Numbered from the stretch's first letter, positions 45,237-54,967 are shown. The stretch is DNA of 64,000 nt from Mahella australiensis 50-1 BON (GCF_000213255.1 NC_015520.1:1198001-1262000); one strand, 5' to 3'. Notes: generated from the letters alone by a model not told the origin. Translations and numbers: made by a program.

Positions 45237-47261
45237 ATGAAGAAGTTGAGGTTATTCACAGTATGGATATTGGCTTTCGCTCTATTGCTGTCTATGGTAT
45301 TGGTTGGTTGTGGTACTGCTACGACTGAAGACGAGAAGCAACCCGCCGAGACCGTTGAACAAACGACGGACCAAGGAGGAGAAGAGGCCGAAAATAAGTC
45401 CGAGCAAACCCAAGGTACTCCAACCGAGTTTAAGGAAGCGCCTATGTTGGCCAATATGGTTAAGGCAGGGAATTTACCATCGCTGAAAGAACGTTTGCCT
45501 AAGAACCCCAAGCTGACAAACGAGATGCCGGCTGATATGCTGGATTATGAAATAGGGCAATATGGTGGGGCACTTAGAACTGTGGCATATTCCCCCGATT
45601 GGGATGCCGATGTGTTTATAATGGACAACGAGCCTTTGATCAATACGCCCGGCATACTCGGCGACGAATTCACGCCCAATATTGTAGAAAGCTATGAAGT
45701 AAGCAGTGATCAAAAAGAATTCACATTTCACCTTCGCGAAGGATTAAAATGGTCTGATGGACAACCGGTTACTACTGACGATATAAAATTTGCATATGAA
45801 GATGTATTATTGAATGAAGAACTCACCCCTGCTTTTCCGGCATGGTTAAGGAGCGGCAATGAACCCAATGGTACTCCGATGAAATTGGATGTGTTGGATC
45901 AATATACTTTTAAGATTTCTTTTGATCAACCTTATGGAGGATTTTTAGCACAATTGGCCATAATAGGATGGAGAGGGTATACGGATCTTTTAAAGCCCAA
46001 GCATTATCTCCAGAAATTCCATCCCAAATACACATCTAAAGAAGAACTGGATAAGCTCGTAAAAGATGCTGGTTATGAAACGTGGATACAACTTTTCGGT
46101 TTCAAGGATATAACCAATTGGGAGTTGACCAGGAAAGAAGCTATAGGTTTTCCAGGACTCTATCCATGGTTGCTCGTTTCGGTGCAAAATCAGGTGTATA
46201 CGTATGAAAGAAATCCATATTACTTTAAAGTGGATGCCGAGGGCAATCAGTTGCCGTATATAGATAAATTGGTAAGTACTCAGGTACAGGATGCAGAGAT
46301 GAGTACTATGAAGCAGATAGCTGGTGAGGTTGATTTTGCGCGTGAGACTATGGCTATGACTAAGGTGCCGATGTATAAAGAGAATGAGAAAAACGGCTAT
46401 AAGACTTATATGGCCAATATGCATGTTATACCAACCGAGGTCTTTCTAAACCAAACATATGATGATCCTATATGGCGCAAGGTCGTACGTGATAAAAGAT
46501 TCAGGCAGGCTCTTAACTATGCTATAGATCGTAATGAGATAATAGATGCGGTTTATTATGGATTTGCCGAATTACCTACCCTCGTAGCCAGCGAATACGA
46601 TCCAGAGAAAGCCAACCAATTGCTTGACGAAATGGGTATGAATAAGAAAGATTCAGAAGGTTTCCGTTTGGGACCAGACGGCAAACGTTTTACCATAAAT
46701 TTTGAAGTGGCTAATCTAGCTCCCGACATTATACCAGCCACACAATTGGTGGTAGAATTTTGGAAGAATGTCGGCATATATAGTACTATGAAGACGATAG
46801 ATAATACTTTATGGAGCCAGAGAAATGCTGCTAACGAACTTCAAGCATCGGTGATGTGGACATCTGCCTGTTTATGGTATAATGTAGTGGGATTTCCACA
46901 AGATTACGCTTTTTCAGGACGCTTGTGGTGGAATTGGTATAGTACAGGTGGTAAGCAAGATAAAGTCGATATAACTGATTCCAGTGGAAAAACAGTAAAA
47001 AGTATAACGCCTGAGGAGCCGCCGGAAGAAGTTAAAGCTATATACGATTCTATAGCTAAAATGGGTGTATTGCCGCCAGATGAAGCTAAAGCAGAATATG
47101 AAAACTTTAGAAAACTAATGTATAATAGCTTACTGAATCTGACTTTGGTTGAAAATGCTAAACAACCTTTTATAGCCAATGCCAAATTGGGCAATGTATC
47201 GGATAAAGGGTATGCTATCGCTGCGAATTACAGCGGTGAACAATTCTTTTATAAGAAATAA
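45237..47261 (+). CDS. ABC transporter substrate-binding lipoprotein, family 5 (copy 1)
   Basis: A 674-residue extracellular binding protein of the oligopeptide/oligosaccharide family (SBP_bac_5). The signal peptide ends at lipobox LVGC with Cys25, followed by an acidic Gln/Glu-rich linker. YEVSSDQKEFTFHLREGLKW is the family signature. It is nearly collinear with the protein at 47755, most residues identical by eye. In this locus the ligand is probably an oligosaccharide rather than a peptide, as reported for related systems in Thermotoga (inference). Its promoter is not clear. Confidence 0.92.
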   Translation: MKKLRLFTVWILAFALLLSMVLVGCGTATTEDEKQPAETVEQTTDQGGEEAENKSEQTQGTPTEFKEAPMLANMVKAGNLPSLKERLPKNPKLTNEMPADMLDYEIGQYGGALRTVAYSPDWDADVFIMDNEPLINTPGILGDEFTPNIVESYEVSSDQKEFTFHLREGLKWSDGQPVTTDDIKFAYEDVLLNEELTPAFPAWLRSGNEPNGTPMKLDVLDQYTFKISFDQPYGGFLAQLAIIGWRGYTDLLKPKHYLQKFHPKYTSKEELDKLVKDAGYETWIQLFGFKDITNWELTRKEAIGFPGLYPWLLVSVQNQVYTYERNPYYFKVDAEGNQLPYIDKLVSTQVQDAEMSTMKQIAGEVDFARETMAMTKVPMYKENEKNGYKTYMANMHVIPTEVFLNQTYDDPIWRKVVRDKRFRQALNYAIDRNEIIDAVYYGFAELPTLVASEYDPEKANQLLDEMGMNKKDSEGFRLGPDGKRFTINFEVANLAPDIIPATQLVVEFWKNVGIYSTMKTIDNTLWSQRNAANELQASVMWTSACLWYNVVGFPQDYAFSGRLWWNWYSTGGKQDKVDITDSSGKTVKSITPEEPPEEVKAIYDSIAKMGVLPPDEAKAEYENFRKLMYNSLLNLTLVENAKQPFIANAKLGNVSDKGYAIAANYSGEQFFYKK

Positions 47262-47273
47262 TTCATGTTTGTA

Positions 47274-47320
47274 TAATGTGGTTCAAGTGTAGCATAACAT
47301 CCTATATTTGGACCACATTA
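47274..47320 (+). terminator. Hairpin after the first binding-protein gene
   Basis: A perfect 10-bp stem ATAATGTGGT (47274-47283) / ACCACATTAT (47311-47320) with a 27-nt loop. No T-run follows, so it may stabilise the transcript or terminate only weakly. A related hairpin with the same GGTTCAAG start follows copy 2. Confidence 0.6.
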
Positions 47321-47591
47321 TCGGGAAAATCATTTGCTTCGAGAATGAATAGTGTTTATTTGTGTACAATTGTTGTTTTATGCAGTAGATAATAAGTGCA
47401 AGAATATTAGATTTGAACAAGTAATTAATGTATAAATGAACATGATTGTGCATATGTGGACGAGAAACGATGAAATATGAAGCTATGAAGAGCTATATAA
47501 TTATAATAATAATATATGCTTAAAAATAAATAATTATGGCGATTGATGAAGGAATTATGTTGATATATAATTGATTTTATCGATGATTGTG

Positions 47592-47652
47592 TATAATATA
47601 AAGAGAGGGGGTTATCATGTTGTTAAAAATAGGCTGGCCATAAAATGATAAC
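47592..47652 (+). promoter_or_regulatory. Leader of the second binding-protein gene: -10 box, inverted repeat
   Basis: TATAAT at 47592-47597, with a weak TTGATT 15 nt upstream, is followed by GTTATCAT (47611-47618) and its exact inverse ATGATAAC (47645-47652), which enclose a mini reading frame. The left arm overlaps the frame's start codon, so pairing would compete with its translation. Confidence 0.5.
47617..47643 (+). CDS. 8-codon leader peptide candidate (MLLKIGWP)
   Basis: ATG at 47617 stands 5 nt after a strong GAGAGGGGG site and encodes MLLKIGWP before TAA at 47641. It lies 15-20 nt after the -10 box, and the inverted repeat at 47611-47652 surrounds it. An ATG at 47645, one base after the stop, opens a 27-codon frame that could be coupled. 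The arrangement is that of a regulatory leader, but chance cannot be excluded. Confidence 0.35.
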   Translation: MLLKIGWP

Positions 47653-47754
47653 AGTGTACTTTAAGGCGAATTTTAGTTATATTTCTCATCTCTATTTTGA
47701 CAGCAAGTATGCATGCATAACGAATTAAAAATTAAATTTGGGGGAGGATTTTAA

Positions 47755-49764
47755 ATGAAAAAGTTAAGATTATTCGTAATATGGTTATTAGCTGTCGCTT
47801 TGTTGTTACCTACTGTTTTAGCTGGTTGCGGTACCTCGACTGAAGGCGAGAAACAGCCTGCTGAGACCGGTGAACAAACAACGGATCAAGAAGAACAAGT
47901 CGAAAATAAGCCCGAGCAAACCCAAGGTACTCCGACGGAGTTTAAGGAAGCACCCATACTGGCCGATATGGTCAAGGCAGGGAATTTACCATCGCTGAAA
48001 GAGCGTTTGCCTAAAAATCCTAAAGTAACGAACGAGATGCCAACCGATATGCTGGATTATGAAATAGGGCAATATGGCGGAACGCTTAGGACCGTAACGT
48101 ATGCCCCCGATTGGGATGCCGATGTGTTCGTTATGTGCAATGAACCGCTGATCAATACGCCCGGTATACTCGGCGAGGAATTCACGCCCAATATTGTAGA
48201 AAGCTATGAAGTAAGCAGCGATCAAAAAGAATTCACATTTCACCTTCGCGAAGGATTAAAATGGTCTGATGGACAACCCGTTACAACAGATGATGTTAAA
48301 TTCACATATGAAGATGTTCTACTGAATAAAGAACTCACACCTATATTTCCTAATTATTTAAGGGCTGGCAATAGCCCAGACGGTGCACCGGTAAAATTGG
48401 AGGTATTGGATCAATATACGTTTAAGTATATATTTGATAAACCATATGGTGGTTTGCTAGCTGTTATGGCTATACAGGGATGGCGTGGGTATACGGATTT
48501 CCTTAAACCCAAGCATTATTTACAAAAGTTTCATCCTAAATACACATCCAAAGAAGAATTGGATAAGCTCGTGAAAGAAGCAAAATATGAAACATGGGTA
48601 CAACTATTTAGCTTCAAGGATATAACCAACTGGGAAGTGACCAGGAAAGAAGCCGTAGGTTTTCCTGGCCTTTATCCGTGGATATTGACATCCGTGCAGA
48701 ATCAGGTATATACGTACGAAAGAAATCCATATTACTTTAAGGTGGATGCGGAAGGCAATCAATTGCCGTATATAGATAAAGTGGTAAGCACGCAGGTGCA
48801 GGATGCAGAGATGAGCACCATGAAGCAGATAGCCGGTGAGGTTGATTTTGCACGAGAGACCATGGCCATGACGAAGATATCAATGTATAAAGAGAACGAA
48901 AAGAACGGCTATAAGACTTATATGGCAAATATGCATGTTACCCCAACCGATATATGGCTCAATCAAACATATAATGATCCTACCTGGCGTAAGGTCGTGC
49001 AGGATAAAAGATTTAGGCAGGCTCTCAATTATGCTATAGATCGCAGTGAGGTAATAGATGCCATATATTATGGTTTTGCTGAACCATCTACAATAATACC
49101 CAGCGAATACAGCCCGGAGAAAGCCAATCAATTGCTCGATGAAATGGGCTTAAATAAGAAAGATTCGGAAGGTTTCCGTTTAGGACCAGATGGCAAACGC
49201 TTTACCATAAACTTTGAAGTACAAAATGCGGCACCTGATATAATACCGCTTACGCAGCTAGTTGTAGAATATTGGAAGAACGTTGGCATATATACTACGA
49301 TGAAAACTATAGATTCCACTTTGTGGGGTCAAAGGAATGCTGCTAACGAGCTTCAAGCCAGCATGATATGGTCACATACCCCATTATGGTATATGGCTGA
49401 TTGGCTGCAAGGTTATTGGGCGCCGTTATGGTGGAACTGGTGGGGTACACGTGGCCAACAGAAGAGGACTGAGGTTAAGGATGCCGAGGGCAAGGTGGTA
49501 AAGACTATAGCACCTGAAGAGCCGCCGGAGGATGTCAAAGCATTTTATTCAGAGATCGATAAAATATCCGTGGAGTCCCCTGAGGGAGCTCGTCAGGCTT
49601 ATGAGAATATAAAGAAGATGATGAACGATAATATCTATTATTTCGTTCATATAGAAAAGGTTAAACAGCCGTTCCTGGCTAATGCCAACCTAGGTAACGT
49701 ATCAGATAAAGGGTTTGCTATAGCCGCTAATTTCAGCGGCGAGCAGTTCTTCTATAAGAAGTAA
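47755..49764 (+). CDS. ABC transporter substrate-binding lipoprotein, family 5 (copy 2)
   Basis: A 669-residue paralogue of the protein at 45237, with lipobox LAGC (Cys25) and the same order of motifs throughout. The largest differences are at the tip of the C-terminal lobe (IWSHTPLWYMADWLQG versus VMWTSACLWYNVVGFP) and the last 90 residues, so ligand range may differ. It has its own leader and precedes two permease and two ATPase genes. GGGGGAGG precedes the ATG. Confidence 0.92.
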   Translation: MKKLRLFVIWLLAVALLLPTVLAGCGTSTEGEKQPAETGEQTTDQEEQVENKPEQTQGTPTEFKEAPILADMVKAGNLPSLKERLPKNPKVTNEMPTDMLDYEIGQYGGTLRTVTYAPDWDADVFVMCNEPLINTPGILGEEFTPNIVESYEVSSDQKEFTFHLREGLKWSDGQPVTTDDVKFTYEDVLLNKELTPIFPNYLRAGNSPDGAPVKLEVLDQYTFKYIFDKPYGGLLAVMAIQGWRGYTDFLKPKHYLQKFHPKYTSKEELDKLVKEAKYETWVQLFSFKDITNWEVTRKEAVGFPGLYPWILTSVQNQVYTYERNPYYFKVDAEGNQLPYIDKVVSTQVQDAEMSTMKQIAGEVDFARETMAMTKISMYKENEKNGYKTYMANMHVTPTDIWLNQTYNDPTWRKVVQDKRFRQALNYAIDRSEVIDAIYYGFAEPSTIIPSEYSPEKANQLLDEMGLNKKDSEGFRLGPDGKRFTINFEVQNAAPDIIPLTQLVVEYWKNVGIYTTMKTIDSTLWGQRNAANELQASMIWSHTPLWYMADWLQGYWAPLWWNWWGTRGQQKRTEVKDAEGKVVKTIAPEEPPEDVKAFYSEIDKISVESPEGARQAYENIKKMMNDNIYYFVHIEKVKQPFLANANLGNVSDKGFAIAANFSGEQFFYKK

Positions 49765-49782
49765 TGTGCAATTTATTCAATA

Positions 49783-49819
49783 TGGTTCAAGCGCAGAATT
49801 AAGTTCTACGCTTGAACCA
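49783..49819 (+). terminator. Strong hairpin between binding protein copy 2 and permease genes
   Basis: TGGTTCAAGCG (49783-49793) pairs perfectly with CGCTTGAACCA (49809-49819); inside, AGAA/TTCT extends the stem past one mismatch. No T-run follows, so it is probably a 3' stabiliser or partial terminator that keeps binding-protein mRNA abundant. Confidence 0.7.
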
Positions 49820-49863
49820 CTTCTGGATGTACTAAAATATGTTAGAGAAGGGATGAACATGGG

Positions 49864-50868
49864 ATGTTAAACTATGTGGGTCGTCGTGTCCTTCAATTGA
49901 TACCGCTTCTGATCGCCATATCGATAATAATATTCGTTATAATACAACTCCCTCCCGGGGATTATTTAACCATGTATATACAGCAATTGGAGTTGGCCGG
50001 TACTGATGTGAGTGAGGCTCAAATTGAGCTGTTAAAAAGCCAATATCATTTGGATGAACCATTAGTTCAGCAATATTTTAGCTGGATAGGAAATATCGTT
50101 TTTCATGGAGACTTCGGTTTATCGCTTTTATGGAATCAGCCGGTTACCGAGGTTATTGGTGAGCGTATAACGTTGACGATAGTCGTATCGCTTATGACGT
50201 TGATTTTCACTTGGTTGATAGCCTTACCTATAGGCATATATTCTGCCACACATCAATACTCCATAGGCGATTATATCTTTACATTTATAGGGTTTATCGG
50301 CGTATCGGTACCAGGTTTTTTAATAGCTTTGGTTATTATATATGCAGTTTTTTCTCAGACGGGCGTAGCTATGACCGGCTTATTTTCGCCGGAATTCGTA
50401 ACAGCACCATGGGGGTGGGCCAAGATTATAGATATGCTTAAACATATGTGGCTTCCCGTAATAATAATAGGTTTATCCGGAACAGCTGGTCTTATTCGAA
50501 CCGTAAGGGGTATGCTGTTGGATGAATTAGGTAAACAGTATGTTATAACAGCACGTGCCAAAGGTGTGCCAGAGCGGCGTTTACTTTTCAAGTACCCCAT
50601 TCGTGTTGCCATCAACCCAATAATAAGTACTATAGGTTGGACATTGCCGGGCATTATATCCGGTGAGGCTTTGGTATCTATAGTGTTAAATTTGCAGACG
50701 ATGGGGCCGGTATTGATGAAAGCTTTACAAAGCCAGGATATGTATTTGGCAGGGAGTTTTTTATTGATAACTAGCACGTTAACTATTATAGGTACTCTCA
50801 TATCTGATATATTGTTAGCTTGGTTGGATCCAAGAATAAGGTTCGGAGGAGTAACTGAAGAGGGATGA
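49864..50868 (+). CDS. ABC transporter permease (DppB/OppB-like)
   Basis: A 334-residue permease with about six helices. It starts MLNYVGRRVLQLIPLL, with LPPGDYLTMY early on, and the family EAA-type loop is YVITARAKGVPERRLLFKYPIR near residue 230. It is the first of the Dpp-like transporter set after the two binding proteins. In this locus the substrate is likely an oligosaccharide. Confidence 0.93.
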   Translation: MLNYVGRRVLQLIPLLIAISIIIFVIIQLPPGDYLTMYIQQLELAGTDVSEAQIELLKSQYHLDEPLVQQYFSWIGNIVFHGDFGLSLLWNQPVTEVIGERITLTIVVSLMTLIFTWLIALPIGIYSATHQYSIGDYIFTFIGFIGVSVPGFLIALVIIYAVFSQTGVAMTGLFSPEFVTAPWGWAKIIDMLKHMWLPVIIIGLSGTAGLIRTVRGMLLDELGKQYVITARAKGVPERRLLFKYPIRVAINPIISTIGWTLPGIISGEALVSIVLNLQTMGPVLMKALQSQDMYLAGSFLLITSTLTIIGTLISDILLAWLDPRIRFGGVTEEG

Positions 50869-50902
50869 TGTTTAATATAGAGCAGAGGGGGACGGTATTA
50901 TC

Positions 50903-52054
50903 ATGTCAGTAAACTTTCCTACAAATGAAAATGCAAAGCTCAACGATCATGGTAAACAGCAAAAAAAGGCAGAGAAAGAAGAAGCTTATTACGTTGCTTC
51001 ACAATGGCAATTGATGTGGTGGAAGTTTAGAAAGCATAAATTAGCTATGATAGCAGCCCCGGTGCTTATAATACTTTACCTAGGGGCTATATTTGCTGAT
51101 TTTCTGGTGCCAGCAGTACCCGAGCAACGTTTCCCGGATTATAAAAATGCGCCACCGCAGGTTATAAGATTTTATGAGGAAGGTGAAGGCTGGCAGAAAC
51201 CTTTTGTATATGAAATAAAACGCCATACGGACCCTGAAACATTTCAAAGGGTATATACTATAGATAAGAGCAAAAAATATCCGGTTCACTTTTTTGGTAG
51301 AGGGGTTGAATATAAGCTATTTGGATTATTTAATACTAATATACATTTGATTACATCTGATGGGCCGTTGTTTCTGTTGGGTACGGACGCGCTCGGCAGG
51401 GATCTGTATACGCGCATACTATACGGTTCAAGGATATCTCTTTCTATCGGTTTGGTGGGTGTTGCAATAACTTTCGTTCTGGGTTTATTGCTTGGTGGCA
51501 TATCGGGATATATAGGCGGTGTTACGGATACCATTATACAGAGAATTATAGATCTGATAATATGCATACCTACCATCCCGTTATGGATGGCATTAGCCGC
51601 GGCGCTGCCTAGGAATTGGTCGCCGGTTAAGATGTATTTGGCCATCGTTATGATTACATCTATTATAGGCTGGACAGGCTTGGCCAGGGTGGTTAGAGGT
51701 AAAGTGTTGTCATTGCGTGAAGAAGACTTTACGACAGCAGCAAGGTTAGCTGGAGCTGGAGACATGTACATTATAACCAGGCATATGATACCATCCTTTG
51801 CTAGTTATATAATAGTCTCACTGACGCTGTCGATACCTTCAACTATTTTAGGGGAAACCTCGCTGAGCTTCCTTGGATTAGGACTTCAGCCGCCGGCGGT
51901 TAGTTGGGGCGTGCTATTACAGGATGCGCAGAAGCTTGATACAATCGCTCATCAGCCGTGGCTTTTACTGCCTATAATATGGATAGTGGTAACAGTTTTA
52001 ATGTTTAACTTCTTGGGTGATGGATTGCGTGATGCCGCGGATCCTTATAAATAA
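50903..52054 (+). CDS. ABC transporter permease (DppC/OppC-like) with large extracytoplasmic insert
   Basis: A 383-residue permease, longer than the common ~300 residues because a segment of about 80 residues after the first helix (FPDYKNAPPQVI to LITSDGPLFL) is inserted before LLGTDALGRDLYTRI. The EAA-like loop is DFTTAARLAGAGDMYII near residue 275. The insert is expected outside the membrane. It pairs with the permease at 49864. The start follows AGAGGGGGACGG. Confidence 0.92.
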   Translation: MSVNFPTNENAKLNDHGKQQKKAEKEEAYYVASQWQLMWWKFRKHKLAMIAAPVLIILYLGAIFADFLVPAVPEQRFPDYKNAPPQVIRFYEEGEGWQKPFVYEIKRHTDPETFQRVYTIDKSKKYPVHFFGRGVEYKLFGLFNTNIHLITSDGPLFLLGTDALGRDLYTRILYGSRISLSIGLVGVAITFVLGLLLGGISGYIGGVTDTIIQRIIDLIICIPTIPLWMALAAALPRNWSPVKMYLAIVMITSIIGWTGLARVVRGKVLSLREEDFTTAARLAGAGDMYIITRHMIPSFASYIIVSLTLSIPSTILGETSLSFLGLGLQPPAVSWGVLLQDAQKLDTIAHQPWLLLPIIWIVVTVLMFNFLGDGLRDAADPYK

Positions 52055-52070
52055 GGGGGAGATCTTGAAT

Positions 52071-53066
52071 ATGCTAGAGAATACTTTGCTGGAAGTAAAA
52101 GGCCTAAAAACATATTTTTATTTAGATGAGGGCGTCTTGAAGGCCGTAGACGGGATTGACTTCGCTATACAAAAGGGCAGAACATTGGGTTTGGTCGGCG
52201 AAAGCGGATGTGGCAAAAGTGTTACGTCTCAAGCGATCCTCAATATAGTACCTAAACCGGGCAAAATAGAAGGAGAAGTATTGCTTTATAAAGATGGCAG
52301 CGATAAGCCGCTTGATTTGGCCAAGCTCGATCCTTTTGGTCCTCAAATAAGAAGCATACGCGGTGCCGAAATAGCTATGATATTTCAGGAGCCTATGAAA
52401 GCATTTCATCCAATGTATACGATAGGTAATCAAATCATGGAGGCACTGCTCTTACACGTTACTGATAATGAAGCGGAAGCGAGAGATATTGCATTGGATA
52501 TGCTGGGACGTGTTGGCATGCCCAATCCAAAACAACGAATAGATGAATACCCGCATCAGTTATCGGGAGGTATGCGGCAAAGGGCTATGATAGCTATGGC
52601 ATTATGTTGCCGTCCGTCAATTCTGATAGCTGATGAACCAACCACAGCACTGGATGTGACTGTACAAGCGCAGGTTTTACAATTGATAAAAGAGTTACAA
52701 GATGAATTGGGCATGGCTGTAATATTTATCACTCACGACTTGGGTGTTATTGCAGAGATGGCCGATGAGGTAGCGGTTATGTATCTCGGAAAAATTGTAG
52801 AACAATGTGATATAAATACTATATTTGATGAACCGTTGCACCCATATACCAAAGCTTTATTAAGCTCTATACCAGAGATAGGCAGGCCTGCCAGGAGCAA
52901 ATTGAATGTTATTGAGGGCACGGTACCAATACCCCTTAATATAGGTAAGGGCTGTGGATTTTATTCGCGCTGCAAAGATGCTAAGGAAGGGTTGTGCAAT
53001 ACCGAGGATCCGCCGATGACCGAGGTAAAACCCGGACACTATGTGAGATGTTTTCCGAATGAATGA
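52071..53066 (+). CDS. ABC transporter ATP-binding protein (DppD/OppD-like)
   Basis: A protein of about 331 residues. Walker A is GESGCGKS near residue 45, the signature is LSGGMRQRAMIAMAL, Walker B is ILIADEPTTALD, and the switch His is in ITHDLG. The C-terminal oligopeptide/dipeptide extension carries GCGFYSRC and later Cys residues that in Dpp/Opp ATPases can hold an iron-sulfur cluster. The ATG at 52071 is 9 nt after AAGGGGGAG; an upstream frame overlapping the permease is less likely. Confidence 0.94.
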   Translation: MLENTLLEVKGLKTYFYLDEGVLKAVDGIDFAIQKGRTLGLVGESGCGKSVTSQAILNIVPKPGKIEGEVLLYKDGSDKPLDLAKLDPFGPQIRSIRGAEIAMIFQEPMKAFHPMYTIGNQIMEALLLHVTDNEAEARDIALDMLGRVGMPNPKQRIDEYPHQLSGGMRQRAMIAMALCCRPSILIADEPTTALDVTVQAQVLQLIKELQDELGMAVIFITHDLGVIAEMADEVAVMYLGKIVEQCDINTIFDEPLHPYTKALLSSIPEIGRPARSKLNVIEGTVPIPLNIGKGCGFYSRCKDAKEGLCNTEDPPMTEVKPGHYVRCFPNE

Positions 53067-53105
53067 TACTTTATTGATTTAAACGTTGGATAAAGGAGGC
53101 TGGTT

Positions 53106-54122
53106 TTGTTTATGGATGATACAATTGTGGAAGTGAAATCACTGAAAAAGTACTTTCCAATAAGAAGCGGATTTTGGAAAAGAACTACCGGCTATGTAAA
53201 AGCTGTAGATGATGTAAATTTGTACGTGCGTCATGGGGAGACACTGGGTTTAGTGGGAGAGTCTGGCTGTGGTAAAACTACATTGGGTAGATGCATATTA
53301 AGGGCTATAGATCCAACTGATGGCTCTGTTGTCTTTAATGTCGATGGTGATAAAGCGGTTGATGTGGTTACTATGGAAGAAAGGGATATCAGGCCGTTTA
53401 GGAAAAATATGCAGATGATATTTCAAGATCCATATTCTTCATTGGATCCAAGGATGACTATATTGGATATAATAGGAGAGCCGCTGACCGTAAATAAGAT
53501 GTTAACAAGAAGACAGTTAATAGACCGCGTAGAAGAGCTCATGGAGATCGTAGGTCTGGACAGGAAATATTTGCGGCGCTATCCGCATGCTTTCAGTGGT
53601 GGTCAAAGGCAAAGAATAGGCATTGCCAGAGCATTGGCTACTAATCCTAAATTTATTGTATGCGATGAGGCTGTTTCAGCGCTGGACGTTTCTGTACGTG
53701 CTCAAATATTAAACTTATTGTTGGATCTCCAAGAGAGATTTAAATTGAGTTATTTGTTTATCTCTCATGATTTAAGCGTGGTTCATCATGTGTCTCATCG
53801 CGTGTCGGTTATGTACGTAGGTAAAATCGTGGAAACCGCTAAAACCGATGAGCTTTATAGAAATCCTAAGCATCCCTATACAGAGGCATTGCTATCGGCT
53901 ATTCCGAGGCCGAATCCGCATGTTAAGATGCAGCGGATAATCTTACCTGGGGAGGTAGCAAACCCTGCTGATCCTCCGCCTGGTTGTTATTTCCATCCGC
54001 GTTGTCGCTTTGCACAGGATATATGTTCCAAAGAGATACCGGAGTTTAGGGAGATAGAAAAAGACCATTATGTGGCGTGCCATTTGGCTGAACAGTTAAT
54101 GCTTCAAGGAGTAGAGATATAA
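53106..54122 (+). CDS. ABC transporter ATP-binding protein (DppF/OppF-like)
   Basis: A 338-residue second ATPase. Walker A is GESGCGKT, signature FSGGQRQRIGIARAL, Walker B FIVCDEAVSALD, switch His in ISHDLS. The C-terminal cysteine motif is GCYFHPRCRFAQDICS. It pairs with DppD. TTG at 53106 is 6 nt after AAAGGAGG; ATG at 53112 is an alternative. It shares one base with the next gene, so that small protein is probably co-translated. Confidence 0.93.
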   Translation: MFMDDTIVEVKSLKKYFPIRSGFWKRTTGYVKAVDDVNLYVRHGETLGLVGESGCGKTTLGRCILRAIDPTDGSVVFNVDGDKAVDVVTMEERDIRPFRKNMQMIFQDPYSSLDPRMTILDIIGEPLTVNKMLTRRQLIDRVEELMEIVGLDRKYLRRYPHAFSGGQRQRIGIARALATNPKFIVCDEAVSALDVSVRAQILNLLLDLQERFKLSYLFISHDLSVVHHVSHRVSVMYVGKIVETAKTDELYRNPKHPYTEALLSAIPRPNPHVKMQRIILPGEVANPADPPPGCYFHPRCRFAQDICSKEIPEFREIEKDHYVACHLAEQLMLQGVEI

Positions 54123-54526
54123 TGTCGATCATCATTATCCTTTTGCTGACCGTTGTTATTTTAACATTGGTCATGCTGGCTAGCATATGGCAGATAAATG
54201 CAGCAGCCAAGTTGATGGTAGGTACTAAGCACCATGACATGGAATATATTATAAATACTGGCAAGGTGCCGCAAAGTTGGTCAAAGCCATTTGAAAAAAA
54301 GATTGCAAAATTAAAACGAAGAGCAAATAGTCAAATGGAAATTCTTGAGTTAAAAGAAAAAGCAAATGAGGATTATATGCATAAACTGAGTAAACTTATA
54401 GACTATGCAAAAACAACTAAACTGGTCGATAGTGAGGAAACGCGACAAATATTAGTAGAAAGTCTCGATGTTGTGTTTAATGAATGGAAGGAAAAGAATG
54501 AAAGAGGATGGTTGCTTGGAGAATAA
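54122..54526 (+). CDS. Small membrane protein with coiled-coil tail, unknown function
   Basis: A 134-residue protein: one N-terminal helix (about residues 2-22) followed by a charged, Lys/Glu-rich helical region with coiled-coil character (about 55-110). It starts on the last base of the dppF-like stop (TAATG) and overlaps the next gene by 29 nt. I do not recognise the family. Being coupled to the transporter genes, it could be an accessory to the importer or belong with the following membrane protein. Confidence 0.65.
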   Translation: MSIIIILLLTVVILTLVMLASIWQINAAAKLMVGTKHHDMEYIINTGKVPQSWSKPFEKKIAKLKRRANSQMEILELKEKANEDYMHKLSKLIDYAKTTKLVDSEETRQILVESLDVVFNEWKEKNERGWLLGE

Positions 54527-54941
54527 AATAAGCCTGCAGGAGCATTTATTGGTATATGCATTGATTATTATCACAGGTGCGTTGGGGCTGCTGGATTGGT
54601 TCATGCTCAGGGATATGATATTGGCTCTTTTATCATCGAGTTCTCTTGACCCATGGAGCTGGGGAGCTATAGATAAAATCTGTTTTATTATTTTGGGAAT
54701 AATGTGGCTAATACTTATATTTGTGAGTGCTCATTGTTATGAAAAAGGAGTTGTCAGAAAAAAACTTTGGCGCTATTTTTCTTTTATAACAGGGATAGAG
54801 CTAATAATATTATTTGTGACCCATGTTATACCGATTATAGTCGGTCAAGCTCATTATAGTGTTTTGCTTACAATATTAGAAGCAGTGGGTGGTACCGCAT
54901 GTATAATTGGCTCGTTTTATATTAAGTCCCCTAGTTTTTAG
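54498..54941 (+). CDS. Four-helix membrane protein, unknown function
   Basis: About 147 residues with four hydrophobic segments (about 17-37, 53-73, 85-105, 117-140). ATG at 54498 lies 5 nt after GGAAGGA and overlaps the previous gene by 29 nt in another frame; the frame further upstream has no site. A terminator follows. No family is recognised. With the preceding gene it forms a two-protein unit appended to the importer operon. Confidence 0.65.
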   Translation: MKEDGCLENKISLQEHLLVYALIIITGALGLLDWFMLRDMILALLSSSSLDPWSWGAIDKICFIILGIMWLILIFVSAHCYEKGVVRKKLWRYFSFITGIELIILFVTHVIPIIVGQAHYSVLLTILEAVGGTACIIGSFYIKSPSF

Positions 54942-54967
54942 TGTAGAATAGCTGTTGCGGCAATGCC

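Larger units (their letters stand above)
47262..47754. other. 493-nt gap between the two binding-protein genes
   Basis: AT-rich intergenic DNA. It contains the hairpin at 47274-47320, a TATAAT-type promoter and leader near 47570-47652, and, in its last 55 nt, a sequence related to the leader of copy 1 (TGACAGCAAGT ... ATGCATAACG). Apart from an 8-codon leader frame I see no gene; other short frames lack ribosome sites. There is no trace of a transposase. Confidence 0.7.
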
